The notes under the pieces: generated by a model
What the model saw: the letters and a program-made list of their open reading frames with translations, nothing else
Databases searched by the model: none
What the model was told of the DNA's origin: nothing
In this document: positions 1-5,785 of the stretch, one piece after another
Numbering within the stretch: position 1 is the stretch's first letter
Layout: each line of letters opens with the position of its first letter
Assembly (NCBI GenBank): GCA_002383105.1
Contig: DFXC01000126.1
Coordinates: 2,138-10,675, forward strand
Origin: Hyphomicrobiaceae bacterium UBA4118
GTDB lineage: Bacteria; Pseudomonadota; Alphaproteobacteria; Rhizobiales; Methyloligellaceae
Length of the DNA stretch: 8,538 nt
Direction of reading: 5' to 3'
Program-made: the position numbers and the translations under genes

Positions 1-362
1 TCGCTGCTGCTGTCGGCGCCGCCTTGCTCCTTGGGTTTGCGGCAACGCCTTCGGCTGCCGTCCAGAAGGATCTAACCGACAAGGGCGAGGCACTCGTCAG
101 GGAGAATTGCTCGCGCTGTCATGCCATCGGCAAGGAGGGCGACAGCCCGCATCCTCCGGCGCCGCCGTTTCGCACCTTGTCCAGCAAATACCCCGTAGAG
201 GATCTCGCCGAATCGCTTGCCGAGGGCATCGTCTCAGGCCATCCCGACATGCCGATCTTCGTGTTCAGCCCCCACGACGTCGAGGCGATCATCGAATATC
301 TCAATTCGATCCAGGAGCAGCCCGCGCCCCCTGCCGGGGAGCCCAATCAGCCCGCGCAGTAG
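1..362 (+). CDS. c-type cytochrome, exported (5' end outside window)
   Basis: A small periplasmic monohaem cytochrome c, expected to carry electrons; its partner is unknown. The frame is open from position 3 to the TAG at 360-362. The haem-binding CSRCH motif is encoded at 108-122 and the likely axial methionine lies in HPDMPIF, about 45 residues later, followed by a C-terminal helix (HDVEAIIEYLNSI) and a Pro/Ala-rich tail. A TTG at 24 could be called as the start, but the residues encoded before it (AAAVGAALLLGF, then ATPSAA) read as the continuous core of a signal peptide ending at an AxA-type cleavage site. The real start is therefore almost certainly upstream of the window. The haem motif and fold are seen directly; the subfamily (class I, short soluble) is inferred. 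Confidence 0.85.
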   Translation, partial: AAAVGAALLLGFAATPSAAVQKDLTDKGEALVRENCSRCHAIGKEGDSPHPPAPPFRTLSSKYPVEDLAESLAEGIVSGHPDMPIFVFSPHDVEAIIEYLNSIQEQPAPPAGEPNQPAQ

Positions 363-363
363 G

Positions 364-730
364 TCAAATATCGGCGGCACCCTCGGGCCACATCAGCCAG
401 GCGCGGGCGGCGTCCACCTCGCCCGGCGGGAAATGCTCCACCTTGCAGCGCATGAAGGGCGCGACGAGGGCCGACCAGAGAGGATGCATGTCGGGATTGG
501 TCACGATGGCAAGCCGGCTGAAATCGTGCAGATGCCGCAAGCTGAACTTCACGTCGTGCCAGAAGGCAGCAGCGTCCATGCCCTCGAAATCCTGGATCAC
601 TTCGAGCACGCGCACCTGAGGTGACGCTTGATGAAGGCTTCGAGCTTCTTGGCGATGGCGTCGAACTCTTCCGTCGCCAGAGGACGATCTCGACCGCTTG
701 GGCATTGTCGTATTCCTTGTAGGAGAGCAT
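364..730 (-). pseudogene. SpoIIAA-like STAS-domain protein, broken by two frameshifts
   Basis: Remains of a roughly 120-residue SpoIIAA-like (STAS fold) protein; members of this family are cytosolic and their biochemical role is poorly known. The ATG at 730 opens MLSYKEYDNAQAVEIVL. The protein then continues in a second frame as ATEEFDAIAKKLEAFIKRH, and in a third as PQVRVLEVIQDFEGMDAA, FWHDVKFSLRHLHDFSRLA and on to WLMWPEGAADI with a TGA at 364-366. Each switch is explained by one missing base: near 675-682, and at the GG of 620-621 (CAC CCT reduced to CACCT on the coding strand). The three segments join into one family-like sequence, which argues for a once-intact gene. It is divergent from the DUF4337 gene. 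It is either a true pseudogene or an intact gene with two sequencing errors. The longest uninterrupted frame, extending to 1086, is an artefact at its N-terminus. Confidence 0.75.
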
Positions 731-813
731 GAGGTCATCCGGGTGGGCGCGAAGGGGCGGGCTCGCTTGCATCCTAATCCATGGGCGTGAACTGCGCCTA
801 GCCGCCGCAAGCG

Positions 814-840
814 TGTCAACATTCGCCTCTGGACAGAGGC
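814..840. promoter_or_regulatory. dyad plus TTGACA box between divergent genes
   Basis: GCCTCTG (825-831) and CAGAGGC (834-840) form a perfect 7-bp dyad with a 2-nt centre. On the minus strand it sits directly upstream of a consensus TTGACA (complement of 814-819) that could be the -35 box for the STAS gene starting at 730. No convincing -10 box lies 16-18 nt downstream, so the promoter is weak by eye. The dyad could be an operator or a small RNA hairpin; a T-run at 854-857 follows it on the plus strand. The role is inferred from position only. Confidence 0.3.
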
Positions 841-876
841 CCGGTCTTGGGGCTTTTCGAGCCATTTGATGGCTAG

Positions 877-1482
877 CCGTGCAACGGGAAGAGGGAGAGA
901 CCGGACGCGACAGAGGCTCAGGAAGGCATCGAGGACGCCGTCAAGGACGCGCCCACGCGCAAGCTCGCTCTCCTCATCGCGGCGCTCGCGGCGCTGCTCG
1001 CCATCGTCGGGATGCAGGACGACAACTCGGCGCAGGACGCGGTCCAGAGCAATATCCAGGCCTCGGATCTGTGGGCCTTCTTCCAAGCGAAGTCGCTCCG
1101 CCAGTTCACCCTCGAGCGGCAGAGCGAGGTGCTCAAGATCGAGCGGGAAGGGGCCCCACCCGAGCGTCAGGCGGCCATCGACGCCCAGCTCAAGGCGTGG
1201 GCTGCCAAGATCGGTGAGTATGAGTCCGATCCTAAGAGCGGCGAGGGACGCAAGGAGCTGATGGCGCGGGCGAAGGCAGCGGAAGCGGATCGCGATACTT
1301 CGCTCGCCGCCAACAACCTGTTCGGCTATGCCTCGGCGGCCTTGCAGCTCGCCATCGTGCTCGCCTCGGCCTCGATCATCCTCGGCGTGGGGTGGCTCGC
1401 TTTTGGCGCCTTCGGCCTCGGTGACGTGTCATTAGTCTTTGCTGGACTTGGCCTTTTCGCCCCGACCCTGCTGGCGCTGTGA
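877..1482 (+). CDS. DUF4337-type membrane protein, start codon missing
   Basis: An integral membrane protein resembling the DUF4337 family, whose function is unknown. The frame opens after a TAG at 874-876 and runs to the TGA at 1480-1482. Visible order: an acidic segment (DATEAQEGIEDAVKDAP), a first membrane helix (KLALLIAALAALLAIVG, 961-1011), the family-like QDDNSAQDAVQSNIQASDLW stretch and a soluble helical part, then two C-terminal hydrophobic segments from about 1327 on. The first ATG is at 1012, but starting there would cut off the first membrane helix. No ATG, GTG or TTG lies in frame between 877 and 1012. An ATG at 869 and a GTG at 879 are in other frames, so a one-base indel near 880-905 is likely. 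Alternatively, a purine-rich Shine-Dalgarno-like run at 892-900 may have preceded a lost start near 904. The coding frame is sure; the start and family name are less so. Confidence 0.65.
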   Translation, partial: PCNGKRERPDATEAQEGIEDAVKDAPTRKLALLIAALAALLAIVGMQDDNSAQDAVQSNIQASDLWAFFQAKSLRQFTLERQSEVLKIEREGAPPERQAAIDAQLKAWAAKIGEYESDPKSGEGRKELMARAKAAEADRDTSLAANNLFGYASAALQLAIVLASASIILGVGWLAFGAFGLGDVSLVFAGLGLFAPTLLAL

Positions 1483-1540
1483 CGGTTCACCGAAAATTAG
1501 GCTCAACCGGCCGATAAAAGTCGCGCGAAGCCACGCTGTT

Positions 1541-1567
1541 GCCGCCTTTTTCGCTGTTAATGGCGGC
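1541..1567 (+). promoter_or_regulatory. GCCGCC/GGCGGC inverted repeat in leader
   Basis: GCCGCC (1541-1546) and GGCGGC (1562-1567) can pair across a 15-nt, T-rich spacer. It lies between the DUF4337 stop and the SH3-protein gene, 12 nt before the GGGAGG ribosome site at 1579-1584. It could be a weak terminator for the upstream gene or a leader structure for the downstream one. There is no T-run after the second arm, so termination is not favoured. The 132-bp gap shows no clear promoter. Confidence 0.2.
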
Positions 1568-1614
1568 GAGGGGTAAACGGGAGGCCTGCCATCAAACGGC
1601 TTATCATTTCGCTC

Positions 1615-2442
1615 ATGGCCATCGGGGCCATCGCCTGTGGCGCGGTCTACATCGTCTTGAGCCCCCAGCCTACGATCAAGCGCACCGCGAGCGCGCCGCC
1701 GTCGCGGCTGCTACCCTATGAGCGGCAGATCACAGCGCCTCAGCCGACTTCGCCTGACGGGAGCGCTTCCCAGCAGAAGGACATCTCCCCGGTCGAGCCT
1801 CTTCCGGTCGAGACAACCCCTGTCGCTCCGGACGAAACCGCGGCGCCGGAGCCCGATGCGGAACAGAGTCCTGAGAGCGCCCCCGACGCCGGCGCGCCGA
1901 CCGCCGACGACGCCGACTCATCAGATGCGGCGCCGCTGCCGCCGGCAGAGAACGCCGACTCGTCCGATCCCATGGCGGGGCCGCCGGCGGACCGCCCCGG
2001 TCCACCCGATCAGACGGCGGCACGCCCGCAGGAAGGCGCCGATCCATCCCAGCCCATGGCGCCGGGAGAGGGGGCCGACGCCGCCGATCCCAATGCGCCG
2101 CCGCCGGGAGGGCCTGGGGAAGGCTCTGACCAGTGGGTGCAAGTCCTGGTCTCGGGTGCAGGGATGTATGCCTCCGCCTCCGACGATGCTTCCATGCTGT
2201 TCGCCTTTCCGTACGGCCGCAATTTGCGGGTCGTGTCGCGCTATGAGAACTGGGTCGAAGTTGCCGATCCGCAAAGCGCCGCGACCGGCTGGATGAAGGC
2301 CCAATATCTTGCCCCGGCGGCCGCGCCCGGGGCTCCCGCGGAGGTGGATGCTGGCGACGAGGACGAGCAGCCCCGGGGTTGGTTCCATCGGAGGCCGGGC
2401 GGCCTCGCTGACGTCATCAGTCGGGTGCTCGGCGGCCGTTAG
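1615..2442 (+). CDS. membrane-anchored SH3-domain protein with acidic Pro/Ala-rich linker
   Basis: A predicted inner-membrane-anchored periplasmic protein. From the ATG at 1615 it has 275 residues: a hydrophobic anchor (residues 2-15), a long low-complexity linker rich in Pro, Ala, Asp and Glu (about 41-172, with repeated DADSSD/ADSSDP-like units), a bacterial SH3-like domain (about 174-233, WVQVLV...NWVEVADP...TGWMKAQYL), and a short charged tail. Bacterial SH3 domains of this type often bind cell-wall peptides or partner proteins; the ligand here is unknown. The start is odd. The frame continues upstream through ATC AAA CGG CTT ATC ATT, encoding a KRLIISL stretch that would complete a normal positively charged N-terminus, and GGGAGG at 1579-1584 is 6 nt before that ATC (1591). 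The ATG at 1615 is 30 nt from this site and lacks its own. The true start is probably 1591, with ATC in place of ATG. Confidence 0.75.
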   Translation: MAIGAIACGAVYIVLSPQPTIKRTASAPPSRLLPYERQITAPQPTSPDGSASQQKDISPVEPLPVETTPVAPDETAAPEPDAEQSPESAPDAGAPTADDADSSDAAPLPPAENADSSDPMAGPPADRPGPPDQTAARPQEGADPSQPMAPGEGADAADPNAPPPGGPGEGSDQWVQVLVSGAGMYASASDDASMLFAFPYGRNLRVVSRYENWVEVADPQSAATGWMKAQYLAPAAAPGAPAEVDAGDEDEQPRGWFHRRPGGLADVISRVLGGR

Positions 2443-2463
2443 GACTGCCGGGGCCGGTCGCGC

Positions 2464-2811
2464 TTAGCCCGCGCTCTTGCTCTTCGTCGCTCGGGCGATC
2501 CTGTGCGCCTCCTGGGCCCAGGTCGCCAGCTCCTCCGGATCGTCCAACAGGCGTTCAGGCACCTCCCAGTATGAGATGGCGACCGGTGCTCGGCCGGACG
2601 GTCGATAGGTGAACGGTTTCTTGCCCTCGGCGGCGAAAGCGCGAGCTGAGGCGTCGTCGGCCTTCAGATACAGGGTGTCATCCACCAGAATCGCGAACAT
2701 CACGCCATCGGCGTAGATGCCTGCGTCTCCGAACATGTTGCGAATGGTGACCGGCCCGAAATCCGAGAGCGGGTCCCTCACGAACTCCTTACACCCGGCG
2801 GTCACACCCAT
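2464..2811 (-). CDS. TfoX N-terminal domain protein
   Basis: A 115-residue single-domain protein of the TfoX/Sxy N-terminal family. In gammaproteobacteria full-length TfoX/Sxy promotes competence gene expression with CRP. Stand-alone N-domain proteins in alphaproteobacteria have no assigned role, so no gene symbol is given. The family signature is clear: RNMFGDAGIYADGVMFAIL (about residues 24-42), DDTLYLKADD, a central SYWEVPERLLDDPEEL, then a basic Lys/Arg-rich end. As read, the ATG at 2811 overlaps the radical SAM gene by 10 nt, and an alternative GTG at 2805 would give a GTGA 4-nt overlap. If the radical SAM tail is frameshift-corrected (stop at 2827-2829), the ATG would instead lie 15 nt downstream with GAGAGGG as its ribosome site. 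In every case the two genes look co-transcribed. It converges on the SH3 gene with a 21-nt gap. Confidence 0.85.
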   Translation of the reverse strand: MGVTAGCKEFVRDPLSDFGPVTIRNMFGDAGIYADGVMFAILVDDTLYLKADDASARAFAAEGKKPFTYRPSGRAPVAISYWEVPERLLDDPEELATWAQEAHRIARATKSKSAG

Positions 2812-4721
2812 CGGTGGGACACCCTCTCAAGCCGGCGGGGCCGCGGCAGGTTGGGGCTCGTCGTGATCGTGGCCATGGTGTCGTGGAGACCGGCGTCGTG
2901 GCCGTTGCCATGATGATGCCCGTTCTCCCCATGGCCGCTAGCGGGATGCCCATTGCCGCGGCGGCCCGCCACCCGGTTCTCGCGCTCGACCGCAACGCGC
3001 GCGGCCTCGTTCTGGGTGTAGAGGTCCATATGGTCGGCATCTTCCTCGGCCACCGGCGTCAGCGCTCCGTCCCTATAGAGCTTGGCGTCGGGGTCGGCCT
3101 CGATCCTGCGCACGATCGACTTCAGGTGCAACCAACGGCGCGCGATCAGCACGGCCTTGCGGGCGATGTCCGCGGCGTAACGGCCATAGAAGACAATGGG
3201 CGATTCGAGCGGCAGGCCTGAGCGGCGCTCGCTGCGGTATTTGAGGCGGAAGATGCCCCATTGCAGGGGATGCAGATTCTCGATCGGCACGGCGCTCGAG
3301 AACCAGAACAGCACGGGCATCAGCGACCGGATATTGATCCCGCTCGCATAGGCGCGGCGGAGGATAGTCTCGAGATGATCGTCAGTATAGTAGACGCCCC
3401 AAGCCGTCTGATAGGCGCCCGCCCACTCGGCAGCCGTCATCTTGGGGTGGGCGGTGACCACGTGCTCGACGTCGTATTTGTTCATGTCGGGGTCCATCCA
3501 GACCCCTTTCTCCCACAGCACCTTGTGGTCCTCAGATCCCGGCAGCGGCGTGAGCACGAAGAACTCGAGCATGTCGAGGGGCAACTCTCTCTTGATGATT
3601 TCCAGGTCGTGGCGGATCGACTCCGGCGTGTCGTTCTCGAAGCCGAGGATGTAGCCGGCGTAGGTGATGATGCCGACCCGCTTCCATTCGAGCAGCATCT
3701 TGCGGTACTCGGTGATCTTGTTCTGCCGCTTCTTGGCGGCGATCAGGTTCGCCGGGTTGATGTTCTCGAGCCCGATGAACACCCGGGTGACGCCGGCGCG
3801 GCGCGATTTGTCGATGAAGTTATCGATCTTGTGGCACAGCGTATCGACCTGGACACAAAAGCCGATGTTGAGGCCGTCCACTTCGCGCAGCTTGATGATG
3901 CGATCGTAGATCGCTTCCCAATCCTTGTTGCGGGCGAAATTGTCGTCGGTGATGAAGAAGCGATTGACCCCTTGAGCATAATTCATGCGGATGATCTGCT
4001 CGACGCTGTCGGGGGAGCGATAGCGTGACTTCCGCCCCTGCACGTTGATGATGGTGCAGAAGGAGCACTGGAAGGGGCAGCCGCGGCCGGCATCGAAGCT
4101 CGTCACATTGCCGATCGTCCGCCTGACGAAGTCGACCGGCAGGAAGGGGGGCGAGGCGATGTCACCGATGTCCGGCAGGTGCTTCATGTGATCGTAAAGG
4201 GGGCGAAGCTCGCCCCGCGCGGCGTCCACTATGGCTTCCTCGAAGCCTTCCTCGGCCTCGCCCGCGTAAATGCAAACGCCGAGATCCTGCGCGGCTTTGA
4301 TGTCGGCCGGGATCTCCGGCAGCATGGCGAGGCAGCCCGACACGTGAAAGCCGCCGATCAAGACTTGCACGCCCGCCTTGCGCAGAGGACGCGCGATGTC
4401 GACGGCGCGGGGGAATTCATTGGATTGCACGCCGACGATCCCGACCAGGCCGAGGCCGCCGTTCTTCTCGATGAGGCGCGCGATCTCGCGCGGGCGCACA
4501 CGGGTATTGGTCTCGTCCATGGCGTAGACGTCGATGGGAAGGTCGGGGCCAAGCAGCTCGCGCTCGGCGGCGCCCTTGGCCAGGCTATGCACGGCAGCAA
4601 GCGAGTTGGACGGCATGGTCGAGCGCAGCCACTGCACGACGTAGCCGTCCGCGTCGTAATGGGACGGCTTGATCAGGACGATCTGGAATCGCTTTGACGT
4701 CGCGCTCGGTGTGCTCAACAT
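2802..4721 (-). CDS. B12-binding-type radical SAM protein with His-rich tail
   Basis: A 639-residue radical SAM enzyme of the cobalamin-binding-domain type; the reaction and substrate are unknown. Residues about 12-170 form a Rossmann-like B12-type domain (IVLIKPSHYDADGY; IGGFHVSG at 122-129; GEAEE at 154-158). The radical SAM core follows, with the cluster motif CPFQCSFC (Cys215, Cys219, Cys222), FITDDNF (256-262), IGLEN (316-320), YILGFENDT (357-365) and TPLPGS (391-396). A helical C-terminal region follows. I see no DxHxxG motif, so any cobalamin would not be His-ligated in the classic way. The tail at 590-613 is His-rich (7 His in 24). After LHDT the frame reads as an Arg-rich oddity ending WV at 2802, while the adjacent frame reads HGHDHDEPQPAAAPPA and stops at 2827-2829, a more natural end. 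A one-base loss near 2873-2880 is therefore likely. ATG 4721 follows GAGGG with no spacer; the TTG at 4718 is an alternative start. Confidence 0.85.
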   Translation of the reverse strand: MLSTPSATSKRFQIVLIKPSHYDADGYVVQWLRSTMPSNSLAAVHSLAKGAAERELLGPDLPIDVYAMDETNTRVRPREIARLIEKNGGLGLVGIVGVQSNEFPRAVDIARPLRKAGVQVLIGGFHVSGCLAMLPEIPADIKAAQDLGVCIYAGEAEEGFEEAIVDAARGELRPLYDHMKHLPDIGDIASPPFLPVDFVRRTIGNVTSFDAGRGCPFQCSFCTIINVQGRKSRYRSPDSVEQIIRMNYAQGVNRFFITDDNFARNKDWEAIYDRIIKLREVDGLNIGFCVQVDTLCHKIDNFIDKSRRAGVTRVFIGLENINPANLIAAKKRQNKITEYRKMLLEWKRVGIITYAGYILGFENDTPESIRHDLEIIKRELPLDMLEFFVLTPLPGSEDHKVLWEKGVWMDPDMNKYDVEHVVTAHPKMTAAEWAGAYQTAWGVYYTDDHLETILRRAYASGINIRSLMPVLFWFSSAVPIENLHPLQWGIFRLKYRSERRSGLPLESPIVFYGRYAADIARKAVLIARRWLHLKSIVRRIEADPDAKLYRDGALTPVAEEDADHMDLYTQNEAARVAVERENRVAGRRGNGHPASGHGENGHHHGNGHDAGLHDTMATITTSPNLPRPRRLERVSHRWV

Positions 4722-4740
4722 CCCTCAATCCCAATGAGGG
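4722..4740. promoter_or_regulatory. short inverted repeat at radical SAM ribosome site
   Basis: CCCTCA (4722-4727) and TGAGGG (4735-4740) pair across a 7-nt loop. On the minus strand the second arm is the GAGGG that serves as the only Shine-Dalgarno-like sequence, touching the ATG at 4721. Folding would hide the ribosome site, so it could dampen translation. The stem is short (6 bp) and the role is inferred. Confidence 0.2.
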
Positions 4741-4844
4741 GTGAACTTCCGCGCGAGAGGCTGGAGTAGGTTGCGGAAGCGCTGCCCCTCTGATCAGACG
4801 CTCATACCGGCCCGGCGTCATCGACCCCCGAAGACATGCCGGAT

Positions 4845-4875
4845 GGCGCAGGCGGTTGCCCCTGGCAACTGCGCC
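4845..4875. terminator. stable hairpin between DUF1622 remnant and radical SAM gene
   Basis: GTTGCC (4855-4860) and GGCAAC (4864-4869) pair around a CCT loop. The stem continues as GGCGCA (4845-4850) with TGCGCC (4870-4875), with four unpaired bases (4851-4854) on one side. The total is 12 bp of mostly G/C pairs. It lies about 85 nt past the DUF1622 stop and 124 nt before the radical SAM start on the minus strand. It could terminate DUF1622 transcription or act as a leader structure; no T-run follows, so intrinsic termination is uncertain. The rest of 4741-4959 shows no gene and no clear promoter. Confidence 0.3.
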
Positions 4876-5156
4876 ACGAATGACCGCCCACTCAAACATA
4901 TTCTGGCGCAGGGGTCCAACGGAATAGGGGCGGCGCACGACCCCAGCCGGCCTCAAGGTTTAGCCCGGGGGCGGAGTTCCGGCGGACTGCTTGGCCGCGC
5001 TGAAATCGGCGATATCCTTGGCAAGGAAATAGTTGAGCATGGTGCGGATGGTGGCGATCACGGCGAGCTTGCTGATGTCGTCCCAGGTCGGCGCTACCGC
5101 CGTGCGCACGAGATCGGCGGCCAGGGCGAATTCGAGGGCAAGCAGGATCCAGGTGG

Positions 5157-5164
5157 CGAATTGG
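5157..5164. repeat. target-site duplication, left copy
   Basis: CGAATTGG here is repeated exactly at 5778-5785. The identity extends to 10 bp (CGAATTGGAG, 5157-5166 and 5778-5787), so the duplication could be 8, 9 or 10 bp. Eight is preferred because it makes the two element ends line up. Confidence 0.85.
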
Positions 5165-5165
5165 A

Positions 5166-5189
5166 GTAGTGGGCCAGTTTGAATAAGGC
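5166..5189 (+). repeat. left terminal inverted repeat (24 bp)
   Basis: Begins GTAGTGGGCCAG and ends AATAAGGC. It is the exact reverse complement of 5753-5776; pairing stops at 5190/5752 on the inside and at 5165/5777 on the outside. Confidence 0.92.
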
Positions 5190-5235
5190 ACGGACGCCGC
5201 TGGAAACAAGACAGGGGCGAGCGCATATTGACGTA

Positions 5236-5397
5236 ATGGACAAAGCCCCGCCGAAAATCGATCAGCTTGTGGCTGATGCCAAGGCTGAGCTAAAGCGTCT
5301 CGGAATCGATACCGAGGGCAAACGTTCTGACGAGCTTCTGAACATGGCGCGCGAGCAGAGAAACCACGCCCGCACCGCGCGACCCAAACCACAATGA
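5236..5397 (+). CDS. small hypothetical protein, cargo gene 1 of the element
   Basis: A 53-residue soluble, charged protein that I do not recognise. Its N-terminal half is predicted helical (IDQLVADAKAELKRLGI), and DELLNMAREQRNHARTARP forms a second, Arg-rich helical end. The frame is open back into the left inverted repeat (a TTG at 5179 could be called), but the ATG at 5236 is the only conventional start. An AGGGG at 5213-5217 is too far from it to be a good ribosome site. The stop TGA overlaps the next gene's ATG as ATGA (5394-5397), which indicates one transcript and coupled translation. Small size and pairing resemble toxin-antitoxin or partner-protein modules, but no toxin or antitoxin motif is visible, so that is only a hypothesis. 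Confidence 0.6.
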   Translation: MDKAPPKIDQLVADAKAELKRLGIDTEGKRSDELLNMAREQRNHARTARPKPQ

Positions 5398-5726
5398 GCC
5401 AGCACCCCAAACGCCCAAACAACAATACCAAGGCCCTCGAAGGCTGGGAGAGCGAAGGCGGTGCTCCTGCGTCAGACGACCCCTCAACAAAGAAAAAACG
5501 TCCTCGCGACCTAAACCAATGGGCTAAGCGCATGACAGACATCGTGTCAGGCGAGGTCGAGGATCGGCCGCCGACGCCAGAGGAACAGGGGAAAGACCCG
5601 GCCGCCGCGGCCATGGGCAAGAAGGGGGGGAAGGCTCGGGCAGAAGGCATGAGCGCCGAGCGGCGCAAGGCGATTGCCAGGAAGGCCGCAATTAAGCGCT
5701 GGTCACCCGGGGTTACCCTAGCTTAG
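5394..5726 (+). CDS. basic KGGKARA-motif protein, cargo gene 2 of the element
   Basis: A 110-residue hydrophilic protein. The first 40 residues are Asn/Pro/Lys-rich and disordered-looking; a short helical stretch (DLNQWAKRMTDIVSGEV) follows, and the C-terminus holds AAMGKKGGKARAEGMSAERR with KAIARKAAIKRW after it (about residues 73-103). Lys/Arg/Ala-rich segments with this KGGKARA...RR..IA.KAA..RW pattern recur in small uncharacterised, often mobile-element-linked proteins; DNA or RNA binding is a reasonable inference from charge but is not shown. No Shine-Dalgarno precedes the ATG, consistent with coupling to the upstream gene through the ATGA overlap. It ends 27 nt before the right inverted repeat, so both genes lie wholly inside the element. 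Its A-rich 5' part (about 5391-5530) differs from the surrounding GC-rich genes. Confidence 0.72.
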   Translation: MSQHPKRPNNNTKALEGWESEGGAPASDDPSTKKKRPRDLNQWAKRMTDIVSGEVEDRPPTPEEQGKDPAAAAMGKKGGKARAEGMSAERRKAIARKAAIKRWSPGVTLA

Positions 5727-5752
5727 GAGCGGTTGAATGCCTATGTCTCACC

Positions 5753-5776
5753 GCCTTATTCAAACTGGCCCACTAC
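5753..5776 (-). repeat. right terminal inverted repeat (24 bp)
   Basis: Exact reverse complement of 5166-5189. It reads GCCTTATT inward of the end and GGCCCACTAC at the end. Confidence 0.92.
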
Positions 5777-5777
5777 C

Positions 5778-5785
5778 CGAATTGG
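5778..5785. repeat. target-site duplication, right copy
   Basis: CGAATTGG, matching 5157-5164. On the minus strand the site falls at the WLQF-ATW junction of the DUF1622 coding sequence. Confidence 0.85.

Larger units (their letters stand above)
5165..5777. mobile_element. 613-bp transposase-less element with two cargo genes
   Basis: A transposon-like insertion defined by three independent signs: perfect 24-bp terminal inverted repeats (5166-5189 and 5753-5776), a flanking direct repeat (5157-5164 and 5778-5785), and interruption of a DUF1622 gene whose frame is exactly restored by removing it. With the 8-bp duplication the outermost bases are A (left) and G (right end read inward), followed by the shared GTAGTGGGCC. 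No transposase fits in 613 bp and none is visible, so it must be moved in trans, if it still moves. The interior carries two genes overlapping by ATGA, unlike ordinary MITEs, which are non-coding. Insertion sequence families with 8-bp duplications include IS66, IS1595 and ISL3. The ends do not start with the GTAA expected of IS66; I cannot assign the family by eye. Confidence 0.88.

Noticed and set aside
364..1086. 240-residue minus-strand reading frame over the STAS region
   Set aside because: Only its last 70-80 residues look like a protein family; the first part is the Arg-rich antisense of the DUF4337 gene. The real gene starts at 730 and changes frame.
1718..2296. 192-residue plus-strand reading frame inside the SH3 gene
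   Set aside because: Arg/Pro-rich translation of a shifted frame through the Pro/Ala-rich linker; no domain.
3261..4028. 255-residue plus-strand reading frame
   Set aside because: Antisense to the radical SAM core; low-information Val/Asp/Leu-rich composition typical of the complement of GC-rich genes.
5236..5726. Cargo pair called as a toxin-antitoxin system
   Set aside because: Size and overlap fit, but neither protein shows a recognisable toxin or antitoxin domain, so it is left as a hypothesis.
5165..5777. Element as an IS66-type insertion
   Set aside because: IS66 also makes 8-bp duplications, but its ends start GTAAGCG; here they start GTAGTGGG, and no IS66 gene is present.
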